Below, piece by piece: positions 50,801 to 59,840 of a stretch of DNA of 64,000 nt. Location: positions 124,001 to 188,000 of the forward strand of contig JAGTXO010000008.1 of assembly GCA_019448385.1 (NCBI GenBank), in the 5' to 3' direction. Made by a program: the position numbers and the translations under genes. Within the stretch, counting starts at the first letter, position 1. Each line of letters opens with the position of its first letter. The DNA comes from Diacronema lutheri (taxonomy: Eukaryota; Haptophyta; Pavlovophyceae; Pavlovales; Pavlovaceae). The notes under the pieces are model-generated. The model saw only the letters and a program-made list of their open reading frames with translations. It was not told the origin of the DNA and did no database searches.

Positions 50801-53800
50801 AGCTGGCTGTGCGACAGCGCGGCCGGCACGACGACCGTCGCGGCGTGCGCGTCGCTGCCGCCGCGCATGGGCGATGGGCAGCTGGCCATCCGGCGGCACA
50901 CGCTCGGCACGGGCGCCGACGCGCCGGCGCACGCCGTCGTCTCGCTCCGCGTCGCGCACGTGAGCCACGCCATCCGCCGCGCGGCGGACGACGGCGGCGC
51001 GCGCGCCGAGCGGATGGCGCGCGCCGCGCGCGCGTTTTGCGATGTGGCGGCCGCGCTGCGCGTCGACGCGATCCTGGCGGAGGTGCCCGAGGACCGCCCG
51101 ACGGGCACGCCCTTCCTTGGCGGGCTGCTCGAGTTTTGGAACAAACGCCACGGGAGCTCGACGGCGCCAGCCACGCTCGCGCTCGGAGACGTGCGCGAGG
51201 TGGCCAAGCGGACGGCCGACGCAGCGGCCGGCCGAGCGGACGAGGTCCCTGCGGCTGGCCGTCCGCAGGTCGCGGCGCGCGCGTGCGCTGGCGCGATTGG
51301 CGGCGGCGCGGGCGCGGCGGGCGCCTCGGACGCTGCGCCGCGTGCACTGGCGGGCGCGTCGGGTGCGCGCACGGACGGCGGCCCTGCCGACGCACCGCGC
51401 CAGCTGGAGAGCCGCTACGGCGAGGCGAGCAAGCTCGACCTGCCCCAAGATTCCACTACGGGCTGCGTCCTCGACGCTCGCGAGGCCCAGGACCGCGCGC
51501 GCGTGCCTGCTGCGCCCGACGGCACAGCGCTGCGCCGCGTGCTCGACGCCGTCGGCGCGGGCGCGCCCGCGCAGCGCAGCCCGCGCTGGCACGACGAGCG
51601 ATGGGAGGAGGTCACGGGCAGCAAGGTTGGCGACGTCGTGAACGACAACGCCGGCGTCGCGCACGAGACGCTCACCGACGAGTACGTGCACCGGCGGCGG
51701 CGCGAGGTGCGGACCAAGGCGACGACCGCGGGCATCCTCGGCGAGGCCGTCGCGCTGCGCAAGCTGGCGGCCGCGTACGGCATCACCGTCGTGTGCAACC
51801 TGCCGATGGTGCGTGCGGACCCGCACGACAAGAGCGCGCCGTTCGCCTTCTCGCCGGACGGGCTCGCCATCCTCCCCGAAGACAACGAGCAGGTCCTCGT
51901 CGAGGTGAAGACGCTCACCAAGGCGGACGCCAAGGCGCACGAGGACGGGCCGCCGCAGCCGTACCGCGATCAGCTGCAGCTCGGCATGCACGTCCTCGGC
52001 GTGCGCAAAGCGCTCTACGTGCAGTACCTCAGGCACGAGGACCGGATCGTCGTGCACGTCGTGACGCGCGGCGCCGGCTGGCTTGCATTCGCGCAGCCGA
52101 GGGTGCAGGCCTTCTGGGCGCGCGTCGTCGAGCGGCGCGCGCGGCTCGAGCGCGCGCGCGCCGACCACCCGGCTGCGAGCCGGCGGCACCGGCGGCAGCA
52201 GACGCCGGCCGGGCCGCCGCTCGTGCTCGCGCTGGACGGGCGCATCCCCGCCGCGCGCGCCGCCGCGCTGCACGCCGTCGCGCACGGCACCGCGAGCGCG
52301 GCGGCGGTGGCGGCGACGGCGGCGACGGGCGACGCGACGGCGTTGCAAGACGCGATCGCGGCGCTGCGCGCGCCCGTCGGCAATGCGGCGATCGACAGCG
52401 CAGCGCGTGCGGAGGGCGCGGCCGTCGAGCGGGCGATCGCGTACCTCGGGCAGCCGGCAGGCGACGCCGCCGCCCGCGGCACGGCCGAGGCGGCCGAGGA
52501 GGAGAGGACGGTCGACGCCGACATCTGCGCGTTGCTGCACCAGCTCGGCGCGAGCGTGGCGCACGTGCACGTCGAGGACGCGGATTGCGTCACGCGTGAG
52601 CACTGGGGCGGGGCGGTGCTCGCTGCAGCGGGCGACCCGTCGAGCGCCCCCGCCATTTCGAGCGTCATCGTCGCGCACATCGTGCGGCTCGCCGGCTTTG
52701 GCGTCGAGCTCCCGCAGTCGATTCGCGTCGCCCCCAGCACGGCCGACTGGCACGAGGGCTGGCTCGACGTGCAGTGCGTGCTGCTGCGCACGCGCCGGCG
52801 CGGGCGGCGCGACGACGACTTTGTGGCCGTCGTCAGGCGCGGTGGGCGCTGGTTTGCGTGCGAGCCCGGCCGCGCGCGGCGGCTGCAGTGGCGGTCGGTC
52901 CTGCGCCGCGCGCGCGGCGGCGTCGACGGGACCGGCGAGGAGGCGTTCGCGGTCGTCTACGTGCGGCGCGGCGACGCGGCCGGCGACGCGGCTGGCGACG
53001 CGCAGGCCGAACGGGCGCGCGGCGGGCGCGCGCGCAGGCGCACGCGCGGCGGCACGCGCAAGCGCAAGCGCGGCGCCTCCGCCGGGCTCGAGGCGGCCGC
53101 GCCCGCCGGCGCGCCGGCGGGCGCTGCTCACCGCCCGCCCGCCAGGCGTGCCACGGTCGCCGCGCGCACCACGCGCTCTGTGACCGACGCGCGGCACTCG
53201 GCGCCTGCCGCCACGGTTGCACCTGTCTTCGACTGGCGCGCCGGCCGCCCGCCCCCTGCCGCCGCCGCCGCCGCCAAGCGCGGCCAGGCGCTCGAGCCGG
53301 GGCAGTTCGCGCGGCCGCGTGGGCGCGCGCCATGGGGCAAGGTCTGGGACAGAGTCTCGGGTGCGTGGGCGGACAAGCCGACTGGTGCTGCCGTCGCCGC
53401 CGCGCCGCCGCCGCTGCCGCCCGCCGCCGCGCCGCCGCCCGCCGCCGCGCCGCCGCCCACCGCCGCGCCGCCGCCCGCCGCCGCGCCGCCGCCCGCCGTC
53501 GCGCCGCCGCCCGCCGCCGCGCCGCCGCCGCCGCCGCCACCGGCGGCGCTCGGCCGCCGGCAGCACGTCGGCGCGGGCGGCAGCGCGGCGGGCCGGCGGC
53601 TCGCGGCCATCGCACGGCGGCAGCGCGGCGTGCGCGCGCCGCCGCCCGCCGCGCGCTTCCTCGCCACGCTGCCGCCACCGCCACGCGACGGCCTCGCGCG
53701 CACGAGCAAGCAGGCGCGCGCGAGGCGCAACGCGGACGGACGGCCGGCGCACGCGCGCGCGGCCAACGCGCGCGCCTTCTACCGCGGCGTGGAGCTCGGC

Positions 53801-56800
53801 GTGCACGCGACGCGCGCCATCGTCGACGCGCGCCACGCCGACCTGCCGCAGGCCGTCTTCGTGGCGGAGGCGCGGGCGATCGTCGCGCGCTCCGCCGGCG
53901 GCGGCGCGCTGCTCGCGCCGGACGACGTGCGCGACCTGTGCGACGCGCAGACGGACGCCGATCGCGCTGCGATCTGGGCGTCGGTGGGCGCGCACGAGGC
54001 GACGCGCATCTTCGCGCTCGTCACGCGCAACGCGAGCTTGGCGGGCGCGGCGCTGCTCGTGCTGCACACGCCGGCGGGCGCGCCGGCGCGCGCGCTCGGG
54101 CTCGTGGCGACGCGCTCGCGCGCGCCGTCGACGGGCGCGCCGCGCGACGCGCACAGGGCGCTGGTGCAGCGGTTGGACGTGCTGATGGACGCGATCGCCG
54201 CGGCGCGAGGCGCGTCGCCGCTCGAGCTCGAGCTTGCGCTCGCGCCCGAGCCGCAGAGCGCGTGCAACGCGCGTGCGGCCGCGCTGCTCTGCCTGCAGGC
54301 CGTCGCGGACGCGAGCGGCCGTCCCGCCGCTGAGGACGCGCTGGCCGCGCTCGACGACGCGCGCGGCATCGACCGGCACTGCCACGCCGTCCGGCAGCAG
54401 ATCGAGGCGAAGCTCGCGTGGCGGCGCGCCGACGGCGCCGTCGGCGTTGACGGCGCCGACGGCGCGCCCGCGCTCGCGCCTGCCGCCGCACCGCCGGCGT
54501 GCGCGCCGGCGCACGCTGCCGGCGAGGCGGCGGTCGACCAGGCGATCGTCACGCGGGTGCGCGACGCGCTGCGCGCGTGGGCGACGACTGGCACCGCGCC
54601 CAGCGCGGCGGTGCTCGACGACGCCTGCGCCGCGTACACGGCCCGCGCACGCGCGCGCAAGGACGCGCGCACGGCGCTGGGCCCGACGCGCGCGGCCGAG
54701 CTGCTCGCCGCGGCCGCGCGCGGCGGAGCCGACGGGGCGGATGCCGCGCGCGCGCTGCTCGGCGGCACGCCGCGCCTGCTCGTCGTGCTCCTCTGCGTGC
54801 CCGTCGCCGCGCCGTCCGGCGAGCCGCCGCGCCCGGTCGGGCTGCTCGTCGCCGACCGGCCGACGGACGACTCGCGCCCGGCCGCGCTCGTGCGCTACGA
54901 CTTTGCGCCGCTCGACGCGGACGTGGCCGTCGCGGTCGGCGCGCATGCCGTCGCGCTGGCCAGTGCGATCTGGCCGCTGCTCGCGGCCGAGGGGGAGCCG
55001 CGGCCATCGCCCGTCGTGCGCTCGCAGCCGCGCGGCGGCGACGATGGCGCGCGTGCGCTCGCAACGTTCGCGTGCCTCGACGCGCTGATGACCGCCAGCG
55101 TCGGCGCGCACGGCCTCGCGGGCGGCGCGGGCATGCTGCCCGCGCTGGTCGCGCGAGGCGCCGCGGCCGCCCAGCGCGAGCGGCAGCTGCGCGCGGCCGC
55201 CGAGAGGCTGGGCGGCACGGTCGCTGGGTGGCCGGACACGGGCGCGAGCGCGGCGGGCGCGAGCGTCGACGAGGAGGCGCGCACGTACGAGGTCGAGGCG
55301 GTCGTCGACGAGCGCCGCAAGGCGGGCAAGAAGGTGACGTTCCAGTTCCGGATCAGGTGGCGGGGCTACGACGAGAGCGCCGACACGTGGGAGCCTGAGG
55401 CCAACGTGAGCAGCGACCTCGTCGCCCAGTTCCGCAAGACGCGCGACGAGCAGAAGCGGCGCGCGGGCGTATCGGGCAGCGGCAGCGGCGGCGCGGGCGC
55501 GGCGTCGGCATTGGCGTCGGCGCCGCTTCGCGCGCACGGCGAGTCGGGCGCCGCGGGCAAGCGCGCCGCGGCGGGTGCCGCCGCGAGCGCGCGCGACGCC
55601 GCGGGCGCGCGCGCGCCGAGCGTTCCCCGCGCGCGCGGCGTCGAGCGCGCGCGCGTGGACGAGCCCGCTGCGCCGAGCGCGCGCGCCGCCGGCGGCGCGA
55701 CGGCGCGCACGCGCGGCAGCGTGCTCCCGGGCTTCGTGGTCAAGCGCTCGACGCTCAACGCGGGGCCGCAGGCGGTGACGGCGCAGCCCGGTGCGCGGAA
55801 GGAGCTGCGGCGCATCGCGGCGGCCGTGCACAGGCTCACGACACAGGCGTACCGCGTCATCAACAAGGTGGTGCGCGACGAGGCTGCGGTGGCGAGCGCG
55901 CAGGCCGTCGGCGCGGCGTCGGGCGGCCCGTCGACCAGCGTGCACACGTCGACCACGATGGACAAGGGAACCGTCCGTGCGATCTTCTCGGCCATCGGCT
56001 GGCACAAGGACGAGAGCACGTACGGTGCAGCGCCCCGAGGCAAGCCCGCCGAGCAAGCCGCCGCGCAGACCAAGGCGGCGACGGCGCGCGCCGTCGGCGA
56101 GATGGCCGAGGGCGTCCAGCCCGTCTGCGCGGTGGGCCTCACGGAGATCCTCGAGGCGGAGGCGACGCAGGTGTCCACCGCGTGCCTGATGCATCCATCG
56201 CGCGTCGTGAACGGGCTGCTCCGCGACGTCGTCCGCGCGGCAGTCGAGCGCGACGAGGCGCTCGTCGCGCTGCCCGAGATGCAGCGAAACGCGCGCGTGC
56301 GCGAGCTGTGCGAGCGGCTGCTGCGCGGCGACGTGGAGGGCGCGCGCGTCGGCTGCCCCGCCGCGCTCGACCGCCACCTGCCCGACATGGTCCTCCACAA
56401 GATCGACTACAAGTGCACGCCCACGAAAAGGTGGAACTACGACCGGCACACGACGCGCTACTTCCTCGTGCAGATCCGCACCCTGCAGCACGTGGCCGAG
56501 GGGCAGGCGCTGCTCTGCCGGCTCGCGCACATCCACACGCAGCTGACCGGACGGCCGCCGCGGTACAATGTGGCGCCGCTGCGCACGCACAATGTGCGCG
56601 CGAGGCGTGGCTGCCGCTGCCGCCGCCGAGGGCCCAAGCGCGCGCGCGCCGCCGCCGTGCGCGCCGCCCCGCGGCCAGGTTGGTCACGCGCCCGCGCGCT
56701 CGCGCGCCGCGCGCTGCGCGCAGGTGCCGCGCAACGTGCGCCTCGCCGCGAGCGCCATCTGGGTGACGCTTTCGGATGACGAGCGCAAGGAGCTGCGCGC

Positions 56801-58448
56801 GCGGCTCAAGGCGCTGGACCTGCGCGACCACGATGGCGAGCCGATCAAGTGGACAGGCACAAACGGCAACACCCCGCCGATGTCGGACGTGCGCGTCAGG
56901 TACGCGGTCTTTGCGACGCGCTTCGACATCTCCAACCGCGTCTTCGACTACGCCGGGCGCGAGCGGCCGCCGGCCGATCTGCCGTGGCACGCGCGGCGCT
57001 CGTGGGTTGGCCTCGCGCCGCTGCCGCGCGTGCCGCTCCCGGGCCGGCAGCCCGTCAAGTCGGTGGTGACAGATGGCGTCGCCGTGCACGCCGTCGGGAC
57101 CGTCCTCGTGCCGAAGGCGCAGGCGCCGGCCGGCGGCTCGGGCGTCCTGCACCGCTGGCGCCGGCCGGACGGGCGCATCGCCGTCGCGCTCGGCTCCGAG
57201 CTGCGGCGGGCGATCGACGTCGAGGCGGCGGTCGTCGTCGCGGCCGACCCGAACATGGGCAACATCACCACCTACTCTGCGCACGTCGGGCGGGCGGCCG
57301 TCTGGCGGCAGTTCACGCAGCGCGCGCGCGCGCGCGCCGCGGGCTTTGCGCGCGAGACGGCCAAGACCAACGCGGCGCGGCGGCGCGTGCGCAAGGACGG
57401 GCGCGGCGAGGAGTTCAGCGTGGAGGCGGACGAGGCGCGGCTTGGCGAGGCGCACAGCGCCAAGGTGCTCGGCGAGGGCGAGTTCCACGCCTTCCACCGC
57501 GAGAGCGCGCGGGTGCGCGAGCGCGCCGCCGAGCACGTGTACGACGCGCCGGCGCGCCGGAAGGAGCGCTGGCGGCGCGACAGCGGCGGGCGGTCCAACG
57601 CGGCGCGCGTCGCCGAGGCGCTCATCGCGGCGCACTGTGTCGACGGCGTGACGCGCGACCGGCTGCTCGTGTGCGTGGGCAAGTGGCTGCGCGACCACAA
57701 GGGCGCGCAGCCCAAGGGCGCGCCGCCCGCCTTCCAGGTGGGGCTGCTGCGCGAGCTGCGGCGGCGCGGCGTCGCGGCCGTCTTCGTGCCCGAGCCGTAC
57801 ACGTCGATGCACTGCTCGATGCCGCGGCTCGCCAAGGGCGGCAGGCTGCAGCGCTGCGGCGCGGAGCTCGCGCAGAACCCGCGCCTGCCCGTGGCAAAGG
57901 GCGGCACGCGCACGGTGCACGCGCTCGTCATCTGCCCGGCGTGCAACGGCGGCAAGAAGCCCGTGCACCGCGACTACAACGCCGCGCGCAACATCTTCTA
58001 CGACGTGCACGACATGGCGGCGCACGCGGCCGGGCGCGACACCACGTCGACGCCTGAGCGCTTTGCCCTCGTGCTCGCCTGGTGGGCGCGCGGCGAGGTG
58101 TGGGAGCGTGAGGAGCGCATGGTGCACGGCGAGGGCGACGACTGCGACGACGAGTGCGACGGCGACGACGAGGGCGACGACGAGGGCGACGACGACGACG
58201 ACGACGATGGCAGCGGCGACGGCGGCGGCGGCGAGGGCGACGGCGACGGCGACGGCGACGGAGGCGGCGGCGGCGACGACGACGATGACGGCGGGGGAGG
58301 CGGCGGCGGCGACGGCGGTGGCGACGACGGCGGCGGGCGCGGCGGCGGTGGCGGCGGCGGCTCTCGCGCCCGCACCCCCGCCCGCGGAGCTGCCAGCGCC
58401 AGTGCCGGCGGCGGCAGCGCGCGCGGGCCGAAGCGCGGCCGGCGTTGA
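39544..58448 (+). CDS. giant multidomain protein: Ulp1-like proteases, YqaJ exonuclease, chromodomain, Fanzor nuclease
   Basis: Predicted exons 39544-43218, 43352-56593 and 56724-58448 join in phase 0 across 133- and 130-bp GT-AG introns, giving about 6,213 residues. Order: Ulp1-like protease (80-200), nuclease-like unknown (420-665), TM helix (about 1096-1122), coiled coil (1150-1320), low-complexity Arg/Ala region (to 2340), second Ulp1-like protease (2380-2640), poly-Ala (2652-2734), unknown alpha/beta domains (2780-3840), YqaJ exonuclease (3955-4160), more unknown domains, an Ala-Pro repeat (about 4575-4625), chromodomain (5204-5260), Fanzor (5350-6090) and an acidic Gly-rich tail. The exon 1/exon 2 join continues one coiled coil. 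It may instead be several genes; no internal stops or clear gene ends were found. Mobile-element origin is likely, with no capsid or envelope gene seen. Confidence 0.6.
39780..40145 (+). other. Ulp1-like (C48) cysteine protease module A
   Basis: Residues 80-200 of the giant protein show the C48 order His-Asp-Gln-Cys: His105 in GLVHWTAAYLLL, Asp132 in ALLADSRT, Gln173 and Cys178 in APPQSGAACCF. Hydrophobic strands precede the His and Asp as in Ulp1/adenain folds. All four positions are filled. Confidence 0.6.
46455..46720 (+). repeat. coding minisatellite, about 60-bp unit
   Basis: Inside the giant gene. Imperfect copies of a unit around CGCGCCTGCCGCCGACGGTG encode repeats of the type SAFAPAADGVFPAPLAAA, roughly four to five copies with drift. 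Confidence 0.75.
46815..47600 (+). other. Ulp1-like (C48) cysteine protease module B
   Basis: Residues about 2380-2640. His2507 lies in ASGHFTALRLVRV, Asp2530 in YDAVLVDTLASP, and Gln2571 and Cys2576 in NEAAQRGATCGLAIVGAL. The Gln-Cys spacing of five equals that of module A, and the H-to-D distance is similar. A related but possibly inactive copy may lie near 49170-49770, where DAPDQAGVAALRVL has the Gln without the Cys. Confidence 0.6.
47640..47875 (+). repeat. GCC trinucleotide expansion (poly-Ala)
   Basis: Near-pure GCC/CCG repeats encode poly-Ala with Pro inserts in the giant protein. They separate module B from the next domain and are likely length-variable. Confidence 0.85.
51540..52160 (+). 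other. YqaJ/lambda-exonuclease-type nuclease domain
   Basis: Residues about 3955-4160 of the giant protein. AQRSPRWHDERWEEVTGSKV is the YqaJ N-terminal signature (R-S-x-x-W ... R ... T-G-S). GILGEAVALRKLAA provides the conserved Glu helix. The catalytic triad is Asp4061 in FAFSPDGLAI and Glu4076/Lys4078 in VLVEVKTLTK, then DQLQLGMHVLGVRKALY. All catalytic residues are present. This family resects DNA ends in phage and element recombination. Confidence 0.85.
53395..53550 (+). repeat. 18-bp coding repeat (Ala-Pro)
   Basis: Repeats of GCCGCCGCGCCGCCGCCC encode about seven to eight AAAPPP units, a flexible linker between domains of the giant protein. Confidence 0.85.
55280..55450 (+). other. chromodomain
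   Basis: Residues about 5204-5260: TYEVEAVVDERRKAGKKVTF followed by QFRIRWRGYDESADTWEPEA and NVSSDLVAQF. This is the canonical Y-x-V-E ... I-R-W-x-G-Y ... D-T-W-E-P-E-x-N-V pattern, with the aromatic cage positions Tyr, Trp and Tyr/Trp kept. By family it would read methylated histone lysine. Confidence 0.9.
55720..58448 (+). other. Fanzor (eukaryotic TnpB-like) RuvC nuclease module
   Basis: Residues about 5350-6213 across the last intron. RuvC-like catalytic residues: Asp5814 in VVVAADPNMGNITTYS, Glu5996 in AAVFVPEPYTSMHCS, Asp6056 in KPVHRDYNAARNIFYD. A four-Cys zinc ribbon lies between the last two (MHCS, QRCG, CPAC), as in TnpB. The upstream part has KCTPTKRWNYDRHTTRYFLV and a conserved WVTLSDDERKELRARLKALD helix. 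By family, Fanzors are RNA-guided DNA nucleases whose guide RNA comes from the element's end, so the DNA just past 58448 is of interest. The tail after the RuvC domain is Asp/Gly rich and ends GPKRGRR, nuclear-localisation-like. Confidence 0.85.
58140..58370 (+). repeat. GAC/GGC repeat encoding an acidic, Gly-rich tail
   Basis: Consecutive GACGACGAGGGC-type units give a Asp/Gly/Glu tail after the Fanzor RuvC domain. The composition is unlike the rest of the protein and suggests slippage expansion. Confidence 0.8.
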
Positions 58449-58881
58449 CGCACGGCCGAGCCGCGCAGCGGTCGACGCTTTGCGGGCTCTGCCCAGGTCG
58501 CGCGCGGCTGGCGACGCGTGCCGCGCGCGGCACGACCGTGCACGCCGCCACCCGTGGCCGAGCGCGCCGCACCAGCCGGCCCGCTCCAACCGCCGTGCGG
58601 ATCACGGACGCTCGCTACGGCTCGTCGGCGCGCGTCACCTGCGCCGGCGGCCACGGCGCCGTCTGCTCCGGCCTCGTCGCGAGCAGCCCGACCGCTGCTC
58701 GCCGCCCGCACGCCGCCGCAGCAACGCTGCGCGTCGTGCTCCCCCGCTCGCCAAACGCGAAGAGCTCCCTCACAAGGACGTCCTTCCGAACGGCCCGCGC
58801 TGCACTCGGGGCGCGATCGTGCCCCTGATCGGATTTGGCTTGACCATCTATACGCAGCGGCATAGTAGTACGTAGTGTGCC
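58449..58881. other. right flank of the giant gene
   Basis: GC-rich at first, then falling toward normal after about 58780. No coding signal I trust. This is where a Fanzor guide RNA and an element end would be expected; no obvious terminal inverted repeat was found by eye. Confidence 0.4.
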
Positions 58882-59760
58882 TCACATCCTCTTGACCTTG
58901 AGGTCAAACGTGCTCGTCGCCAGCCCCTCAGGCGCGGGCACGTCTTGCTCAAGATACGCGAGCACGGCCTCCCCGTCGCGCGGTGCTGTCGCCGGGTCAT
59001 CTGCCGTCCTGTTCTCGGCTGGGAGCAGCGCGTCGAGCTGCCGCTCGAGCTCATCCAGCTCGCACGACACGACCTCGTCCACGTACTCGACGGCCTCGCG
59101 CATCTCCAGGTCGACGTCATCGAGGCCGACGCGCGGCGTTGCGGGCGCGGCCACTTGCGCGGGCGCGGGACGAGCGGACGGCGCCGCGCCGTGATTCGAC
59201 ATGTTTGCGCGGATGAGCACCGTCGCGCCAGGCTGCGGCGTGTCAAACGCGCCGCGCGTCACGCTCCAGTTGGATGGGAGGCGCGCGCGCGCGGAGGAAG
59301 CCTCCTCAATGCTCGTCCGAATGGCAACGTCCGTCATCTGGCTCCACTTGAGGCTGAGCTGCGTCACGTCGTCCCCGCGTCCGCCCGCACCCCGCGCGGC
59401 GCGCCGCTCGCACACAAAGTTGTACGCGTCGTCCTCGGACATGTGGTGGTCCTCGATCGCGCACATCCACTCGTGCACAAAAGTCCACACGTTCGATTTG
59501 CGCAGGGCCTTGCGCGCGCCGAGCGTCAGGTCCAGTGGCTCCTCCACCATGTGCGGGTTGCGCGCGAGGAAGACCCGCCTCAGGCGGTCCTCGCGCTCGA
59601 ACGAGGTGGGCGCGGCCGAGCGCGCGCCGAGCGCGGCGGGCGGCGGCTGCGGCACACGCTGAAGAGCGCTGTACCACAGCGGCGGCGTCGTCAGCTTTCC
59701 CTGAATGTTGCTGCGCATCCGCGCCATCAGCGACGAGTGGAACACGGTCTTCTTCCGCAT
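58882..59760 (-). CDS. mitochondrial small ribosomal subunit protein mS23
   Basis: A 292-residue protein; a second ATG 11 codons in (59727) is possible. MARMRSNIQGKLTTPPLWYS then ALQRVPQPPP matches the mS23 N-terminus (short basic helix, G-x-L-x-x-x-P-x-W-x-x-x-x-x-x-P-P). EREDRLRRVFLARNPHMVEE and NVWTFVHEWMCAIEDHHMSE with DAYNFVCERRA fit the conserved core. The C-terminal 170 residues are less conserved, with an acidic helix (DDVDLEMREAVEYVDEVVSC) probably specific to this lineage. It is divergent from ispH, with 80 bp between start codons. Confidence 0.72.
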   Translation of the reverse strand: MRKKTVFHSSLMARMRSNIQGKLTTPPLWYSALQRVPQPPPAALGARSAAPTSFEREDRLRRVFLARNPHMVEEPLDLTLGARKALRKSNVWTFVHEWMCAIEDHHMSEDDAYNFVCERRAARGAGGRGDDVTQLSLKWSQMTDVAIRTSIEEASSARARLPSNWSVTRGAFDTPQPGATVLIRANMSNHGAAPSARPAPAQVAAPATPRVGLDDVDLEMREAVEYVDEVVSCELDELERQLDALLPAENRTADDPATAPRDGEAVLAYLEQDVPAPEGLATSTFDLKVKRM

Positions 59761-59840
59761 GTCCCCCCCCCACTCCTCGTCAAACAGCCAGCCTGCTGCT
59801 GGGACAGGGGCGAAGAATTAATCGGGGTCCGGCGGCCGCG

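Noticed and set aside
47975-56590. An 8.6-kb open frame on the minus strand, antisense to the giant gene
   Set aside because: It mirrors the codon positions of the plus-strand frame, is Arg/Gly/His rich and has no domain motif. In DNA this GC-rich, stops are rare in the complementary frame of a real gene.
31279-58448. A Polinton or other virus-like element
   Set aside because: No family B DNA polymerase, retroviral-type integrase, packaging ATPase or capsid gene is visible. The Ulp1-like modules alone are not enough.
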